From CAUPWF01 sp036656795 (lineage in GTDB: Bacteria; Bacillota; Clostridia; Lachnospirales; Lachnospiraceae): DNA of 19,580 bases. Made by a program: the position numbers and the translations under genes. Shown piece after piece: positions 6,772 through 14,553 of this stretch (position 1 is the first letter of the stretch; every line of letters starts with the position of its first letter). Below the pieces are notes generated by a model that ran no database searches, was not told where the DNA came from, and saw nothing but the letters and a program-made list of their open reading frames with translations. Location: contig JAVXHR010000030.1 in the NCBI GenBank assembly GCA_036656795.1, positions 1 through 19,580 on the forward strand. The letters run 5' to 3'.

Positions 6772-7806
6772 ATGGAAGAGACAACACAGAAAAAGGATTT
6801 GGATTTACTGAATAAAATGAAGAAGATGCCGGGAGGGCTTGTTATTATCCCGTTAGTGCTGGCGGTACTTTTGGCAACATTTGTACCACAGGTATTTCAG
6901 ATAGGCGGTTATGTCACGGTATTGTTTTATGACGGAAATGCGGCAATGATGGGACTTTTCTTGATTGTCTGTGGGTCTGCTATCAATATTAAACAAGTTG
7001 GAATGCCATTATACAAAGGTGTAGCGATGACAGGAGTGAAATTTGTGTTAGGAGTTTTACTGGGGCTTGCAGTTGGCAAAATATGTGGACCAAATGGGTT
7101 TTTAGGTATTACACCATTTGTTATTATTGCGGCTATAACAAATTCCAATGGTTCGTTATATATCTCCTTGTCTTCCCAATTTGGAAATGCCACGGATACA
7201 GGAGCGATTTCTATATTATCATTGAACGATGGACCGTTTTTTACACTGGTAGCATTGGGGGCTACAGGACTTGCATCCATTCCTTTTATGTCGTTGGTAG
7301 CAACCTTGGTTCCACTACTTATTGGATTTGTGTGGGGAAATCTAGATGGAGGATTCAGAAAAGCTTGTGCAACAGCACAGCCAATTATTACATTTTTTAT
7401 GACCATATCTATTGGTTCCAAGACCGACGTAACAACAATACTAAAAGCAGGAGCCTCCGGAGTTGTCCTAGGTCTTATCTCGGCAGCAACAGCAGTTCTC
7501 TTTTTCCTAGCTATCAATGCTTTGCTACCTAAAAAGGAAAGAAATGCAATGGGTGCTGCAATTGGTACCACGGCATTGAATTCAGCCATGACACCGGCGG
7601 CGGTTGCAGAAGCAGATCCATCAATGGCTCCATATACTGAGATGGCAACAGCACAGTGTGCAACAGCATCAATTATTACATTGTTCCTTTGTCCGTTTAT
7701 CACGGCAGCATTTGATAAATATATGAGAAAACACAAAAAAGGAATCTATGGACCTGGTGGCTGGGCTTATGAGGAAGAAATAAAAGAAGCAGTACTACAA
7801 TCATAA
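6772..7806 (+). CDS. KdgT-family (2-keto-3-deoxygluconate permease-like) sugar-acid transporter
   Basis: This is a 344-residue integral membrane protein with about ten hydrophobic segments, similar to the KdgT proton symporter family. Recognisable family features are MPGGLVIIPLVLAVL at the N-terminus (KdgT has IPGGMMLVPLFLGAL), AITNSNGSLYISLSSQFG (TNGGLYASIMQQYG in KdgT), LNDGPFFTLVALGATGLASIPF and LIGFVWGNLD. The start at 6772 follows GGAGG, 24 nt after the kinase. As the third gene behind a PdxA2 and a C4 acid kinase, it most likely imports the tetronate that these two enzymes use, rather than 2-keto-3-deoxygluconate, for which no KDG kinase or aldolase is present. The C-terminus is a longer charged tail than in KdgT. 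Confidence 0.87.
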   Translation: MEETTQKKDLDLLNKMKKMPGGLVIIPLVLAVLLATFVPQVFQIGGYVTVLFYDGNAAMMGLFLIVCGSAINIKQVGMPLYKGVAMTGVKFVLGVLLGLAVGKICGPNGFLGITPFVIIAAITNSNGSLYISLSSQFGNATDTGAISILSLNDGPFFTLVALGATGLASIPFMSLVATLVPLLIGFVWGNLDGGFRKACATAQPIITFFMTISIGSKTDVTTILKAGASGVVLGLISAATAVLFFLAINALLPKKERNAMGAAIGTTALNSAMTPAAVAEADPSMAPYTEMATAQCATASIITLFLCPFITAAFDKYMRKHKKGIYGPGGWAYEEEIKEAVLQS

Positions 7807-7827
7807 TTTAGAATTAGAAAGTATAAA

Positions 7828-7863
7828 AAAGTCCTCTGGTATGTTACAATACAAGAGGACTTT
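7828..7863 (+). terminator. Hairpin after the permease gene, possible weak terminator
   Basis: AAAGTCCTCT (7828-7837) pairs with AGAGGACTTT (7854-7863). Inside, GTAT (7839-7842) pairs with ATAC (7849-7852). The run after the stem is only TTT, so termination on the plus strand may be partial; on the minus strand the A-run at its left would act as a U-tract. Confidence 0.55.
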
Positions 7864-7914
7864 GATGCATGAAAAAGAAAAACTTGAGAGAATAAAAAGA
7901 GGAAGTAACACGTT

Positions 7915-8418
7915 ATGAAAGAAAAAATACAAGTGCAAATGACAAAAAAAGCGTTATTTGATTTTATGTTATATCATACCTATTCTAAGCTTTCCGGGTT
8001 TTTAACAAATATACTTGGAGTGGCAGTTGGGTTTATAGGAATCATACTGTTTTTTACTGAAAAAATCTCTATATTTACACTATTGTTTTATATAGTGGCA
8101 ATGGTGATATTTGTTGGATATACACCTGTTTTGATTTATTATCGTGCCCATAAACAGATGATGCGGCTAGATATCTATAAGAATATGGTGGAGTATACAT
8201 TTGATGAGAGTAATGGAATTACTGTTTTGCAAGATAAAACAAGTGTTCATTATGATTGGAGTCAGTTTGAAAAAGTAGTTGTTACCCCAAAAACAATCGG
8301 AATATATTATGGAACGGACCAAGCATTTATTATTCCAAAAGAGGACTTTTCAAATTGTTTTGTGCCAATTATGAATATGGTGATGTTTCACATAAGACCA
8401 AGGAAAAACATGAGATAA
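7915..8418 (+). CDS. YcxB-like two-helix membrane protein
   Basis: This is a 167-residue small membrane protein. It has a short polar N-terminus, two hydrophobic helices (about residues 29-47 and 53-76), then a cytoplasmic domain of about 90 residues that ends in a proline- and arginine-containing tail. The pattern of a Tyr-x-Phe strand, a Ser-Val-His-Tyr-Asp-Trp turn and a final IIPKEDF strand is that of the YcxB-like domain (PH-like C-terminal fold) common in Firmicutes, whose function is not known. The start at 7915 follows AGAGGAAG with rather long spacing. It is 26 nt upstream of the DeoR gene and probably shares its transcript. Nothing in the sequence ties it to sugar metabolism, so it may be a passenger. 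Confidence 0.75.
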   Translation: MKEKIQVQMTKKALFDFMLYHTYSKLSGFLTNILGVAVGFIGIILFFTEKISIFTLLFYIVAMVIFVGYTPVLIYYRAHKQMMRLDIYKNMVEYTFDESNGITVLQDKTSVHYDWSQFEKVVVTPKTIGIYYGTDQAFIIPKEDFSNCFVPIMNMVMFHIRPRKNMR

Positions 8419-8444
8419 GAACAGAAATAAAGGAGTGATAGTAC

Positions 8445-9212
8445 ATGTTGCAAGAACGTAGAAATAATATCCTAGAAGAAGTGCAAGAAAATGGAAGTGT
8501 CAAGGTTGCAGATCTGAGTGCAAAGCTACAATGCTCTGAAGTAACAATTCGTAATGATATCAAGCATATGGATGAGCAAGGTCTTCTTAAAAGAACCCAT
8601 GGTGGCGCTATGAAGATGGAAGAGGTAGCAGAGCGCAAGTATACGGCAGAAAGTATATATAGACATACAAAATTAAAAAAACAAATTGCAGCATGCGCAT
8701 ACGAATATATTAATGATCGAGATACAATTATTATTGATGATGCTTCCAGCAGTTTTTATCTTGCAGAGTATATAAAGAGGCATACGGAAAAACATCTTGC
8801 AATTGTGACAAATTCGTTGTTGGTAGGAAATGAACTTGCAGGAATAAAGCAAGTGGAATTGTTCATGGTAGGTGGAACGGTAGGCGGCAATCTGGCGGCT
8901 ACTATGGGAGATATAGCGGTGGAAAATCTACGACAGTTTCACGTGGATAAGGCGTTTATTGGAGTCCATGGGATTAATTTTGATGTGGGACTTACTTCCA
9001 TTGCAACACCACAGATGCAAGTGAAAAAAGCAATATTAAAGGCGGCGCAGGAGGTATATGTATTGGCTGATAGTAGCAAGTTCGGGGGTGGGTACTTATC
9101 CGTAATCTGCCCATTGCATCAGGTACATAAGATTATTACTGATGATCAAGTAAAGCCTGAATATATAAAACGTGCTGAAAAAGAACAGGTGTCACTGGTA
9201 ATTTCAAAATAA
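8445..9212 (+). CDS. DeoR/GlpR-family transcriptional regulator
   Basis: This is a 255-residue sugar-phosphate-responsive repressor. Residues 1-57 form the DeoR winged HTH (RRNNILEEVQENG, then SEVTIRNDIKHMDEQG and LKRTHGGAM). The C-terminal DeoRC domain resembles the ribose-5-phosphate isomerase fold and binds a phosphorylated effector; here the usual DxGTT loop reads DDASSS (near residue 100), and ADSSKFGG follows near residue 205. The start at 8445 follows AAAGGAGTGA. Likely targets are the CGAAAGAAA repeats between the TIM-like gene and pdxA2, so the effector could be a tetronate phosphate, a tetrulose phosphate or DHAP. It sits directly behind the pdxA2 operon, which supports local control. 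The target is inferred from the operator type, not shown. Confidence 0.92.
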   Translation: MLQERRNNILEEVQENGSVKVADLSAKLQCSEVTIRNDIKHMDEQGLLKRTHGGAMKMEEVAERKYTAESIYRHTKLKKQIAACAYEYINDRDTIIIDDASSSFYLAEYIKRHTEKHLAIVTNSLLVGNELAGIKQVELFMVGGTVGGNLAATMGDIAVENLRQFHVDKAFIGVHGINFDVGLTSIATPQMQVKKAILKAAQEVYVLADSSKFGGGYLSVICPLHQVHKIITDDQVKPEYIKRAEKEQVSLVISK

Positions 9213-9257
9213 CAATTGGGGACGGGGTGTTTTTTAAAAACACCCCGTCCCCAATTG
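9213..9257. repeat. GC-rich perfect palindrome, REP/MITE-like element acting as terminator
   Basis: A 45-nt perfect palindrome centred on T9235: CAATTGGGGACGGGGTG plus five T, then the exact complement. Twenty-two bases on each side match. It starts one base after the DeoR stop codon and is much richer in G/C than its surroundings. Such GGGGACG...CGTCCCC palindromes recur in many bacterial genomes and are often linked to REP-type transposases. Transcribed, it should act as a terminator-like or RNA-protecting hairpin. Confidence 0.75.
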
Positions 9258-9283
9258 CACATTTGTTGAGTACATGCTAGAAT
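9255..9283 (+). promoter_or_regulatory. Putative extended -10 promoter of the two-component operon
   Basis: TGCTAGAAT (9275-9283) is an extended -10 with TAGAAT matching 5 of 6 bases. A poor -35, TTGCAC (9255-9260), is 17 nt upstream and overlaps the end of the palindrome. The leader to the ATG at 9334 would be about 45 nt. Confidence 0.5.
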
Positions 9284-9333
9284 AAATCAAAGTCGCTCAT
9301 ATAAAGCAGGGAAGATTCTTGAGGTGATTAAAA

Positions 9334-10947
9334 ATGTGCAATAGAAAGTTGAAAGTGCTAATTGTAGACGATGAATATAGAATAGGTCAATTAATTAAAA
9401 GGTTAATTGATTGGAATGAAATTGGTTTGGAGTGTATTGCGGTATTAGATAATGGAGAAAGTGCGTATAAAGTTATATTAGAGCAGAATCCGGATATTGT
9501 TATTACAGATGTTAGAATGCCTAAGATTAATGGGCTTGATTTGATTTGTATGACAAAAGAAGTGAGGGAACATATTCAATTTATTGTGATTAGTGGATAC
9601 AAAGAGTTTGAATACGCACATCGAGCACTTCAATATGGTGTGAATGATTACCTTCTAAAGCCAATAGATGAGAAAGAACTTAACGTAGTATTACGAAAGA
9701 TAGTAAATGAGATGCTTACTGAGCGCAAGGTCGAAAAAGAGATGATTCAGATGGAGCAGAAAGTTTCTACCAGTGAATCCATTATACGACAGAATGTTCT
9801 GAATAATATTATAGAACAAGAAGAATTAAGTCTGGACGAGATTGCGGCAAGTTATAATCTGGATTTTGCGGCAGAGATTTATAGAGGAATTGATATTAAG
9901 TTAGATTACTGGGATTATGAGAAAAATGATGCAAAACAAGATCGATTAACTGTTGAAAAAGTAATTAGTATTATGGAACAGAATCTAGAGGGACATGTAA
10001 AAGAACAACTTATTTGCCAAAAAAGTAATCTGAATATTTATTGTTTGTTTAACTATGAAAATGGAAGAAGCAAAGAAATAAAGAATATAATTAATACGGT
10101 ATTGAGCGAGATTCAAGAATTTTTAATTCGATTTGAACAATATGAAGTTACGATTGGAATTGGAACAGAAAAGAGAGAGTTTGGAGAAATTAGATTATCA
10201 ATTCAAGAAGCATATCAAGCAGTTCAAAACAGAATCAGACTTGGAACAGGCCGACTAATATATGCAAAAAACATATGTACAAAAAAGAAAATCAATATAA
10301 AAGAATATATAGAGCGTTATAAAGAACAGATGATAAACAGTATTGAAACGTATAATAGGAGCATATTTGAACAATGCATGAATCAAGTCTATGGTGAATT
10401 GCAATTTGAAGAGGATATTGATTTTTCTGTTTATTATTATCTGGCAAATGGCCTTATAGATTTCTTTTTTAATACAATTGATGTACAGAATAAAGAAGGA
10501 GAGCAATTAAAAGAATTCCTTTTTAATATGAGCCAACATTGTTATACTCCTGTAAAACTAAAAGAATTATTAAAAGAGTATTTAGGAGAATACCTAGATG
10601 TGTGTTTGGAAGCGGTAGAATCTGAATCAATAAAGCCGGTGAGAGAAGCGAAAAAATATATGGAACAACATTATGGTGAAAAAATTGTATTGGAGGATAT
10701 TGCGTTGTTGGTTGATTTGAATCCGGTCTATTTTAGCGTTTTATTTAAGAAAGAAATAGGCGTGAATTTCAGCACTTATTTAACAAATATAAGGATGGAG
10801 GCAGCAAAGGAATTAATTCGTGCGGGAAATGAAACGATTGCAGCGATAGCAGAACAAGTCGGATATAAAGATGCCAGATATTTCAGCCAGACCTTTACAA
10901 AAATTGTTGGAGTAAAACCGGCATTATATAGACGGTTACATTCATAG
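9334..10947 (+). CDS. Response regulator with AraC-type DNA-binding domain (YesN-like)
   Basis: This is a 537-residue cytoplasmic regulator, the usual YesN length. Residues 6-125 form the receiver domain with the acid pair Asp12-Asp13, phospho-acceptor Asp59 (VITDVRMP), Ser87 and Lys109. A long middle region (about 130-430) includes a coiled-coil start and the usual poorly conserved linker domain. The last 100 residues contain two AraC helix-turn-helix motifs (LEDIALLVDLNPVYFSVLFKK and AAIAEQVGYKDARYFSQTF). The start at 9334 follows GAGGTGAT. It is 11 nt upstream of its histidine kinase. Phosphorylated, it probably activates the promoter at 13462 and so the second transporter and its enzymes. 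No binding motif is defined for it. Confidence 0.94.
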   Translation: MCNRKLKVLIVDDEYRIGQLIKRLIDWNEIGLECIAVLDNGESAYKVILEQNPDIVITDVRMPKINGLDLICMTKEVREHIQFIVISGYKEFEYAHRALQYGVNDYLLKPIDEKELNVVLRKIVNEMLTERKVEKEMIQMEQKVSTSESIIRQNVLNNIIEQEELSLDEIAASYNLDFAAEIYRGIDIKLDYWDYEKNDAKQDRLTVEKVISIMEQNLEGHVKEQLICQKSNLNIYCLFNYENGRSKEIKNIINTVLSEIQEFLIRFEQYEVTIGIGTEKREFGEIRLSIQEAYQAVQNRIRLGTGRLIYAKNICTKKKINIKEYIERYKEQMINSIETYNRSIFEQCMNQVYGELQFEEDIDFSVYYYLANGLIDFFFNTIDVQNKEGEQLKEFLFNMSQHCYTPVKLKELLKEYLGEYLDVCLEAVESESIKPVREAKKYMEQHYGEKIVLEDIALLVDLNPVYFSVLFKKEIGVNFSTYLTNIRMEAAKELIRAGNETIAAIAEQVGYKDARYFSQTFTKIVGVKPALYRRLHS

Positions 10948-10958
10948 GAGTACAAGAC

Positions 10959-11969
10959 ATGAAGATTATGAATAAGATTCGTGGATATATTATCTTTCAG
11001 GGAATACTTTTTCTTATGATTATTGCGCTGTTGTATTGGAAGCAGATTCCGTTAATAATTATTGTTGTAATAGTGTTTTTTGAAGTATGTGTAATACTTT
11101 ACTTAATGATGTCTATTGGGTATCCAATAGAGGAGTCACAAAAAGAAATCGAACATATAATTCAAAATGAACTAGTTGAGGGAGACATTTCACAAGAAAT
11201 TTCATCAAATAATTTATTCCTTGAAGAAATTTCTGTTTTAGTAGAGAAAATAGTAGAACAAAAAACAAGAGAGAATTCAGTTGAAATGTTCGATAAGCAA
11301 GCGAAATTAACGGCGCTTCAGAGCCAAATCAACCCACATTTTTTGTATAATACATTGGAGTCAATTAGAGGTCAGGCGTTAATGGACGGCAATGATGAGA
11401 TTGCAAAGATGATGGAAGCTTTAGCATCATTCTTTCGCTATAGTATTAGTCGCAAAGGAAATCTTGTTACATTGCGAGATGAATTGAAAAATATTGAGAA
11501 TTATATGACTATTCAGAGATATCGATTTAATAATCGGTTTTCGCTAGAGATATTTATTGATGAAGAAGATGAAATGGCATATGATTATCTGATTCCACGG
11601 CTGATTATTCAACCAATTGTAGAAAATGCAATTTTTCATGGTTTGGAAGAGTGTTTAGAGGGTGGCAAGGTTGAGATAGAAGTAATTGTGACAGATAAGA
11701 ATTTACTGATTACAGTTTCGGATAATGGGCAAGGAATGGATGCTAAGAAATTACAATTAATTAATCAACGAATTAATTCTGCGGCAAAATATATTAAAGA
11801 GCCAAAGGGAGAATCAAAAGTAAATACAGGAATTGCATTGCCCAATATTCACAAAAGAATTCAACTTCTTTTTGGAGATGAATATGGACTTCAGGTATAT
11901 AGCACACTAAACCAAGGGACAGATGTTGAGATTACTATTCCGACTAATTATGAAAGGAATATTCATTGA
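10959..11969 (+). CDS. Sensor histidine kinase of YesM/LytS class lacking an extracellular sensor
   Basis: This is a 336-residue histidine kinase. Two closely spaced hydrophobic helices (about residues 10-26 and 30-52) are joined by only a few residues, so there is no room for the large outer sensor domain of normal YesM kinases (about 570-600 residues). A short coiled-coil linker leads to the His_kinase domain with phospho-acceptor His127 (QINPHFLYN), the N box QPIVENAIFHGLE (218-230), the G1 box DNGQGMD (255-261) and a G2-like GIALPNIHKR (291-300), where the second Gly of the usual GIGL is Ala. All catalytic parts seem intact. It ends 3 nt before the next gene, so translation is coupled to the degenerate ABC protein. 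The signal may come through that partner, the transporter or the membrane. Confidence 0.92.
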   Translation: MKIMNKIRGYIIFQGILFLMIIALLYWKQIPLIIIVVIVFFEVCVILYLMMSIGYPIEESQKEIEHIIQNELVEGDISQEISSNNLFLEEISVLVEKIVEQKTRENSVEMFDKQAKLTALQSQINPHFLYNTLESIRGQALMDGNDEIAKMMEALASFFRYSISRKGNLVTLRDELKNIENYMTIQRYRFNNRFSLEIFIDEEDEMAYDYLIPRLIIQPIVENAIFHGLEECLEGGKVEIEVIVTDKNLLITVSDNGQGMDAKKLQLINQRINSAAKYIKEPKGESKVNTGIALPNIHKRIQLLFGDEYGLQVYSTLNQGTDVEITIPTNYERNIH

Positions 11970-11972
11970 TCT

Positions 11973-13385
11973 ATGAAAAGGGAAATGCTTAGAATTCATA
12001 ATTTAAATACTGAATCGAAAGAAACCACAAGGCTAATGAATGTTTCACTATGCCTTATGGGTGGAACGAATGTGGGATTACTTGGATTGGCACATTCCGG
12101 AAAAAGTGTTTTGGTAGAGGTACTTTGTGGAATCGAAAGAAAATATAAAGGGAGTATTTATATTGATGAAAAAAGAATTTTGGATTTCAAAGAGAATAAA
12201 AACCTTGTATATAGAATTACAAACTCCAATTATATGATTGATGATTGGACTGCGGCGGAATATATTGGACTGGTAGAAGCGAAATCATTGTTTGGTTTTT
12301 TTGATTCAAAAAAATTGGTGGAAAAAACAAAACAATTATTTGATATGATAGGACTAAATATTAATCCAAATAAAAAAATCAAAGATTTGTCGGAATTAGA
12401 AAAAAGGTTAGTGGATTTGATTAAAGCTTGTAGTTTGGGAAGCAAGATAGTTATTATAGAAGATGAATTTGAAGGTTGTTCAGCAGAGGATATTCAGCAT
12501 TTTAGAAAATTAATGGATCGAACGGGAACGAAAGAGCGCTTAATACTTGTTAATTGTAACTCAAACAATGTACAATCGATTTTAACTGATTGGTGCATTA
12601 TCTTTAAAAAGGGTTGGATTGTTAAGAAGTGTAAAAAAGAATATATCCGAAGTTCTACACATTTGGAACGATTTATGTTAGAACAAGGCATTTATTCAAA
12701 AAAAGAAGATTTGGATAGTTATAAGATAGTTCCACAAACGGGTCAGGAAGTGGTAATGTCCATGCATCATATTATACTATCTTCTGGAGAAAGATATCAG
12801 TTTAATTTTTGTAAGGCAACAGTATATGCGGTGCTAACGTTGAATATTAAGAAAAAAGAAGAATTATTTCGTGTTCTTTCAGGACGGTCGTTAGAACGAT
12901 GCGAGAAACTGCTGATTGATGGAGAATTGTGCAATTATAAAAATGTAATGGAATATGTAGAACATAAAATTGTGTCTATTGCACATATGGGGGATAAAGA
13001 TGAATTGCTTCAGGATATGTCTGCAGGAGAGAATCTTTTAGTGCCATCATTGAGAAAGATATCTACTTGGGAATATATAACATCAGAACATAAAATGAGC
13101 AAGATGTTGGAGAAAGAATTTGGCACAGAGGTTGGGGCTCAAGAACAGTCTGTTAAATTTCTTACAACCAATGATTGCATTGGACTTATATTAGAACGCT
13201 GGTATGTGTATAAACCCAAGGTTCTGGTCCTATTTGAACCATTTATGAACTGCGATGTATATGGAGTTTCATTAGTGAAATCCTATATCAAAAAATTTGT
13301 TGAGATTGATACCGCTGTTATCATTGTAAAGTCTAGAATTGAATATATAGAGGACATTTCAGATCAAATCATTGAAATTACTTAA
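11973..13385 (+). CDS. Degenerate RbsA-like double-NBD protein, putative signalling pseudo-ATPase
   Basis: This 470-residue protein has the length and two-domain layout of RbsA-type sugar ABC ATPases but has lost most catalytic motifs. In the N-half the Walker A GLAHSGKS (38-45) and the acid pair Asp164-Glu165 remain, while the Q-loop Gln, the signature (LSELEKRL, 139-146, instead of LSGGQ) and the H-loop His (region ILVNCNS) are gone. In the C-half there is no Walker A (NIKKKEEL near 291-298), the signature is LTTNDCIG (398-405) and the Walker B Asp is Phe421 in LVLFEPF. It may bind ATP in one site but should not drive transport. The frame is intact over 1.4 kb, so it is not a decaying pseudogene. 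Coupled to a sensor-less kinase and upstream of a full transporter, it is most simply read as a regulatory subunit. Function unproven. Confidence 0.85.
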   Translation: MKREMLRIHNLNTESKETTRLMNVSLCLMGGTNVGLLGLAHSGKSVLVEVLCGIERKYKGSIYIDEKRILDFKENKNLVYRITNSNYMIDDWTAAEYIGLVEAKSLFGFFDSKKLVEKTKQLFDMIGLNINPNKKIKDLSELEKRLVDLIKACSLGSKIVIIEDEFEGCSAEDIQHFRKLMDRTGTKERLILVNCNSNNVQSILTDWCIIFKKGWIVKKCKKEYIRSSTHLERFMLEQGIYSKKEDLDSYKIVPQTGQEVVMSMHHIILSSGERYQFNFCKATVYAVLTLNIKKKEELFRVLSGRSLERCEKLLIDGELCNYKNVMEYVEHKIVSIAHMGDKDELLQDMSAGENLLVPSLRKISTWEYITSEHKMSKMLEKEFGTEVGAQEQSVKFLTTNDCIGLILERWYVYKPKVLVLFEPFMNCDVYGVSLVKSYIKKFVEIDTAVIIVKSRIEYIEDISDQIIEIT

Positions 13386-13389
13386 TGCA

Positions 13390-13428
13390 AAGAAAGGGAG
13401 AACGATATCATATTATTCTCTCTTTCTT
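13390..13428 (+). terminator. Hairpin after the pseudo-ATPase gene, partial terminator or attenuator
   Basis: AAGAAAGGGAGAA (13390-13402) pairs with TTCTCTCTTTCTT (13416-13428): 13 bp with one G-U pair and a 13-nt loop. Only a broken T run is present, so read-through is likely. It lies between the signalling genes and the promoter of the binding-protein gene. Confidence 0.55.
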
Positions 13429-13461
13429 AAAATCATCACACCTATTCTAAAGAAAGTCCCA

Positions 13462-13490
13462 TTGGAAGTTGTTGGTGATAGAGATACAAT
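13462..13490 (+). promoter_or_regulatory. Putative promoter of the second transporter operon
   Basis: TTGGAA (13462-13467) and TACAAT (13485-13490) are 17 nt apart. The site follows the hairpin at 13390-13428 and would give a leader of about 40 nt before the binding-protein gene. It is the best candidate target of the AraC-type response regulator. AAAGAAAG occurs at 13389, 13449 and 13503 around it. Confidence 0.55.
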
Positions 13491-13535
13491 GAAGTTACTT
13501 TCAAAGAAAGAAAAAATTATATGAGGAGGAAAATG

Positions 13536-14519
13536 ATGAAAAAGAAGATTTTATCAGTAATGTTAGTGACAGCAATGATTGCAACTATGATTGTTGGCTG
13601 TAGTGGCGGGGGTAAAGAAAAAACGAGCGCTGCCGGAGCTGGAGAAGCGAAAGACATGACATTTGTAATTGTGCCAAAATGTGTACATGCATGGTTTGAT
13701 GAGGTTAACAAAGGAGCGCAGATTCAAGCAGATGCTTTATCAAAACAATTAGGGGTTAATGTAAAGATTGATTATCGCGCACCTCAATCAGCTGATGTTG
13801 CAGAGCAAAATTCAACACTGGAACAAGCGGCAGCTACAAAGCCGGATGGAATTACACTTGACCCAGTAGATTATGAGGGAAGTAAGGCGGTTATTGAAGA
13901 AATTGAAGCTCAAGGTATTCCGGTTGTATTGTTTGATGCACCAACTCCGAAAGGAAGTAACCTTACAAGTGTTGGAAATGATTTTAAAGAACAGGCTACA
14001 TTAGCAGCAGATGCGCTTGCAAAATTAATTGGTGAAAAAGGAAAAGTTGCAGTTATGCAAGGATTTCCATCAGCACCAAATCATGCAGAGCGTTATCAAG
14101 CACATTTAGATGCTTTGGCTAAATATCCAAATATTGAGGTTATTGATGGTGGTATTGATAATGACAATGTGGAAGAGGCACAATCACAGGCAGCAGCAGT
14201 ATTAGCGGCAAATCCTGATTTGACAGGATTTTTGAATTGTGATGCATGTGGTTCAGGAGTTGCTGCGGCAATAGAAGAAGCAGGTAAAAAGGATCAAGTC
14301 AAATTTGTTTCTATGGATAACTTAATTGAAATTCTCGATTATGTTAAGACAGGGACTATTACAGCTACTTCATCTACGATTCCACAGATGCAAGGTTCTA
14401 TGGCGATCTTGATGTTATACCAAAAAGCAATAGGCATTGAAATTCCTAAGAAAGTAGATACAGGTATTGCATATATTGATTCTTCCAATATTGACGAATG
14501 GATTAAAATGGTAAAATAA
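13536..14519 (+). CDS. Sugar-binding lipoprotein of the second ABC transporter (RbsB-type)
   Basis: This is a 327-residue extracellular substrate-binding lipoprotein. The signal peptide (MKKKILSVML...) ends in the lipobox IVGC with the lipidated Cys at residue 22, followed by a Gly/Lys linker and a Peripla_BP_4 fold that begins at MTFVIVPKC. Typical ligand-pocket strands are GITLDPVDYEG, VVLFDAPTP, SVGNDFKEQ, FLNCDACGSG and FVSMDN. Start choice: ATG codons lie in frame at 13521, 13533 and 13536; AGGAGG (13524-13529) overlaps the first and is only 3 nt from the second, while it is 6 nt from 13536, so 13536 is preferred. Its signal peptide closely resembles that of the first binding protein, but the mature domains differ clearly, so the two transporters should have different ligands. 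Confidence 0.93.
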   Translation: MKKKILSVMLVTAMIATMIVGCSGGGKEKTSAAGAGEAKDMTFVIVPKCVHAWFDEVNKGAQIQADALSKQLGVNVKIDYRAPQSADVAEQNSTLEQAAATKPDGITLDPVDYEGSKAVIEEIEAQGIPVVLFDAPTPKGSNLTSVGNDFKEQATLAADALAKLIGEKGKVAVMQGFPSAPNHAERYQAHLDALAKYPNIEVIDGGIDNDNVEEAQSQAAAVLAANPDLTGFLNCDACGSGVAAAIEEAGKKDQVKFVSMDNLIEILDYVKTGTITATSSTIPQMQGSMAILMLYQKAIGIEIPKKVDTGIAYIDSSNIDEWIKMVK

Positions 14520-14553
14520 AAGAAGTGGTATTAATAAAATTATGATACATGTT

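Noticed and set aside
6927..7736. Long minus-strand reading frame opposite the KdgT-like permease gene
   Set aside because: It mirrors the codon pattern of the permease gene, has no ribosome site and no recognisable domain; the plus-strand protein is a clear family member.
7828..7863. TGTTACAAT inside the hairpin as an extended -10 promoter for the YcxB-like gene
   Set aside because: The -10 is good, but there is no recognisable -35 and it lies within a stem-loop that may be a terminator. I could not decide, so it is not listed as a promoter.
11973..13385. Pseudogene interpretation of the degenerate ABC protein
   Set aside because: The reading frame is uninterrupted over 470 codons, keeps one Walker A and its acid pair, and is tightly coupled to the kinase gene. 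Random decay would be expected to give stops or frameshifts.
13389..13510. CRISPR-like or iteron-like array of AAAGAAAG words
   Set aside because: Three 8-nt A/G-rich words at uneven spacing in AT-rich DNA are too short and too common to be called a repeat array.
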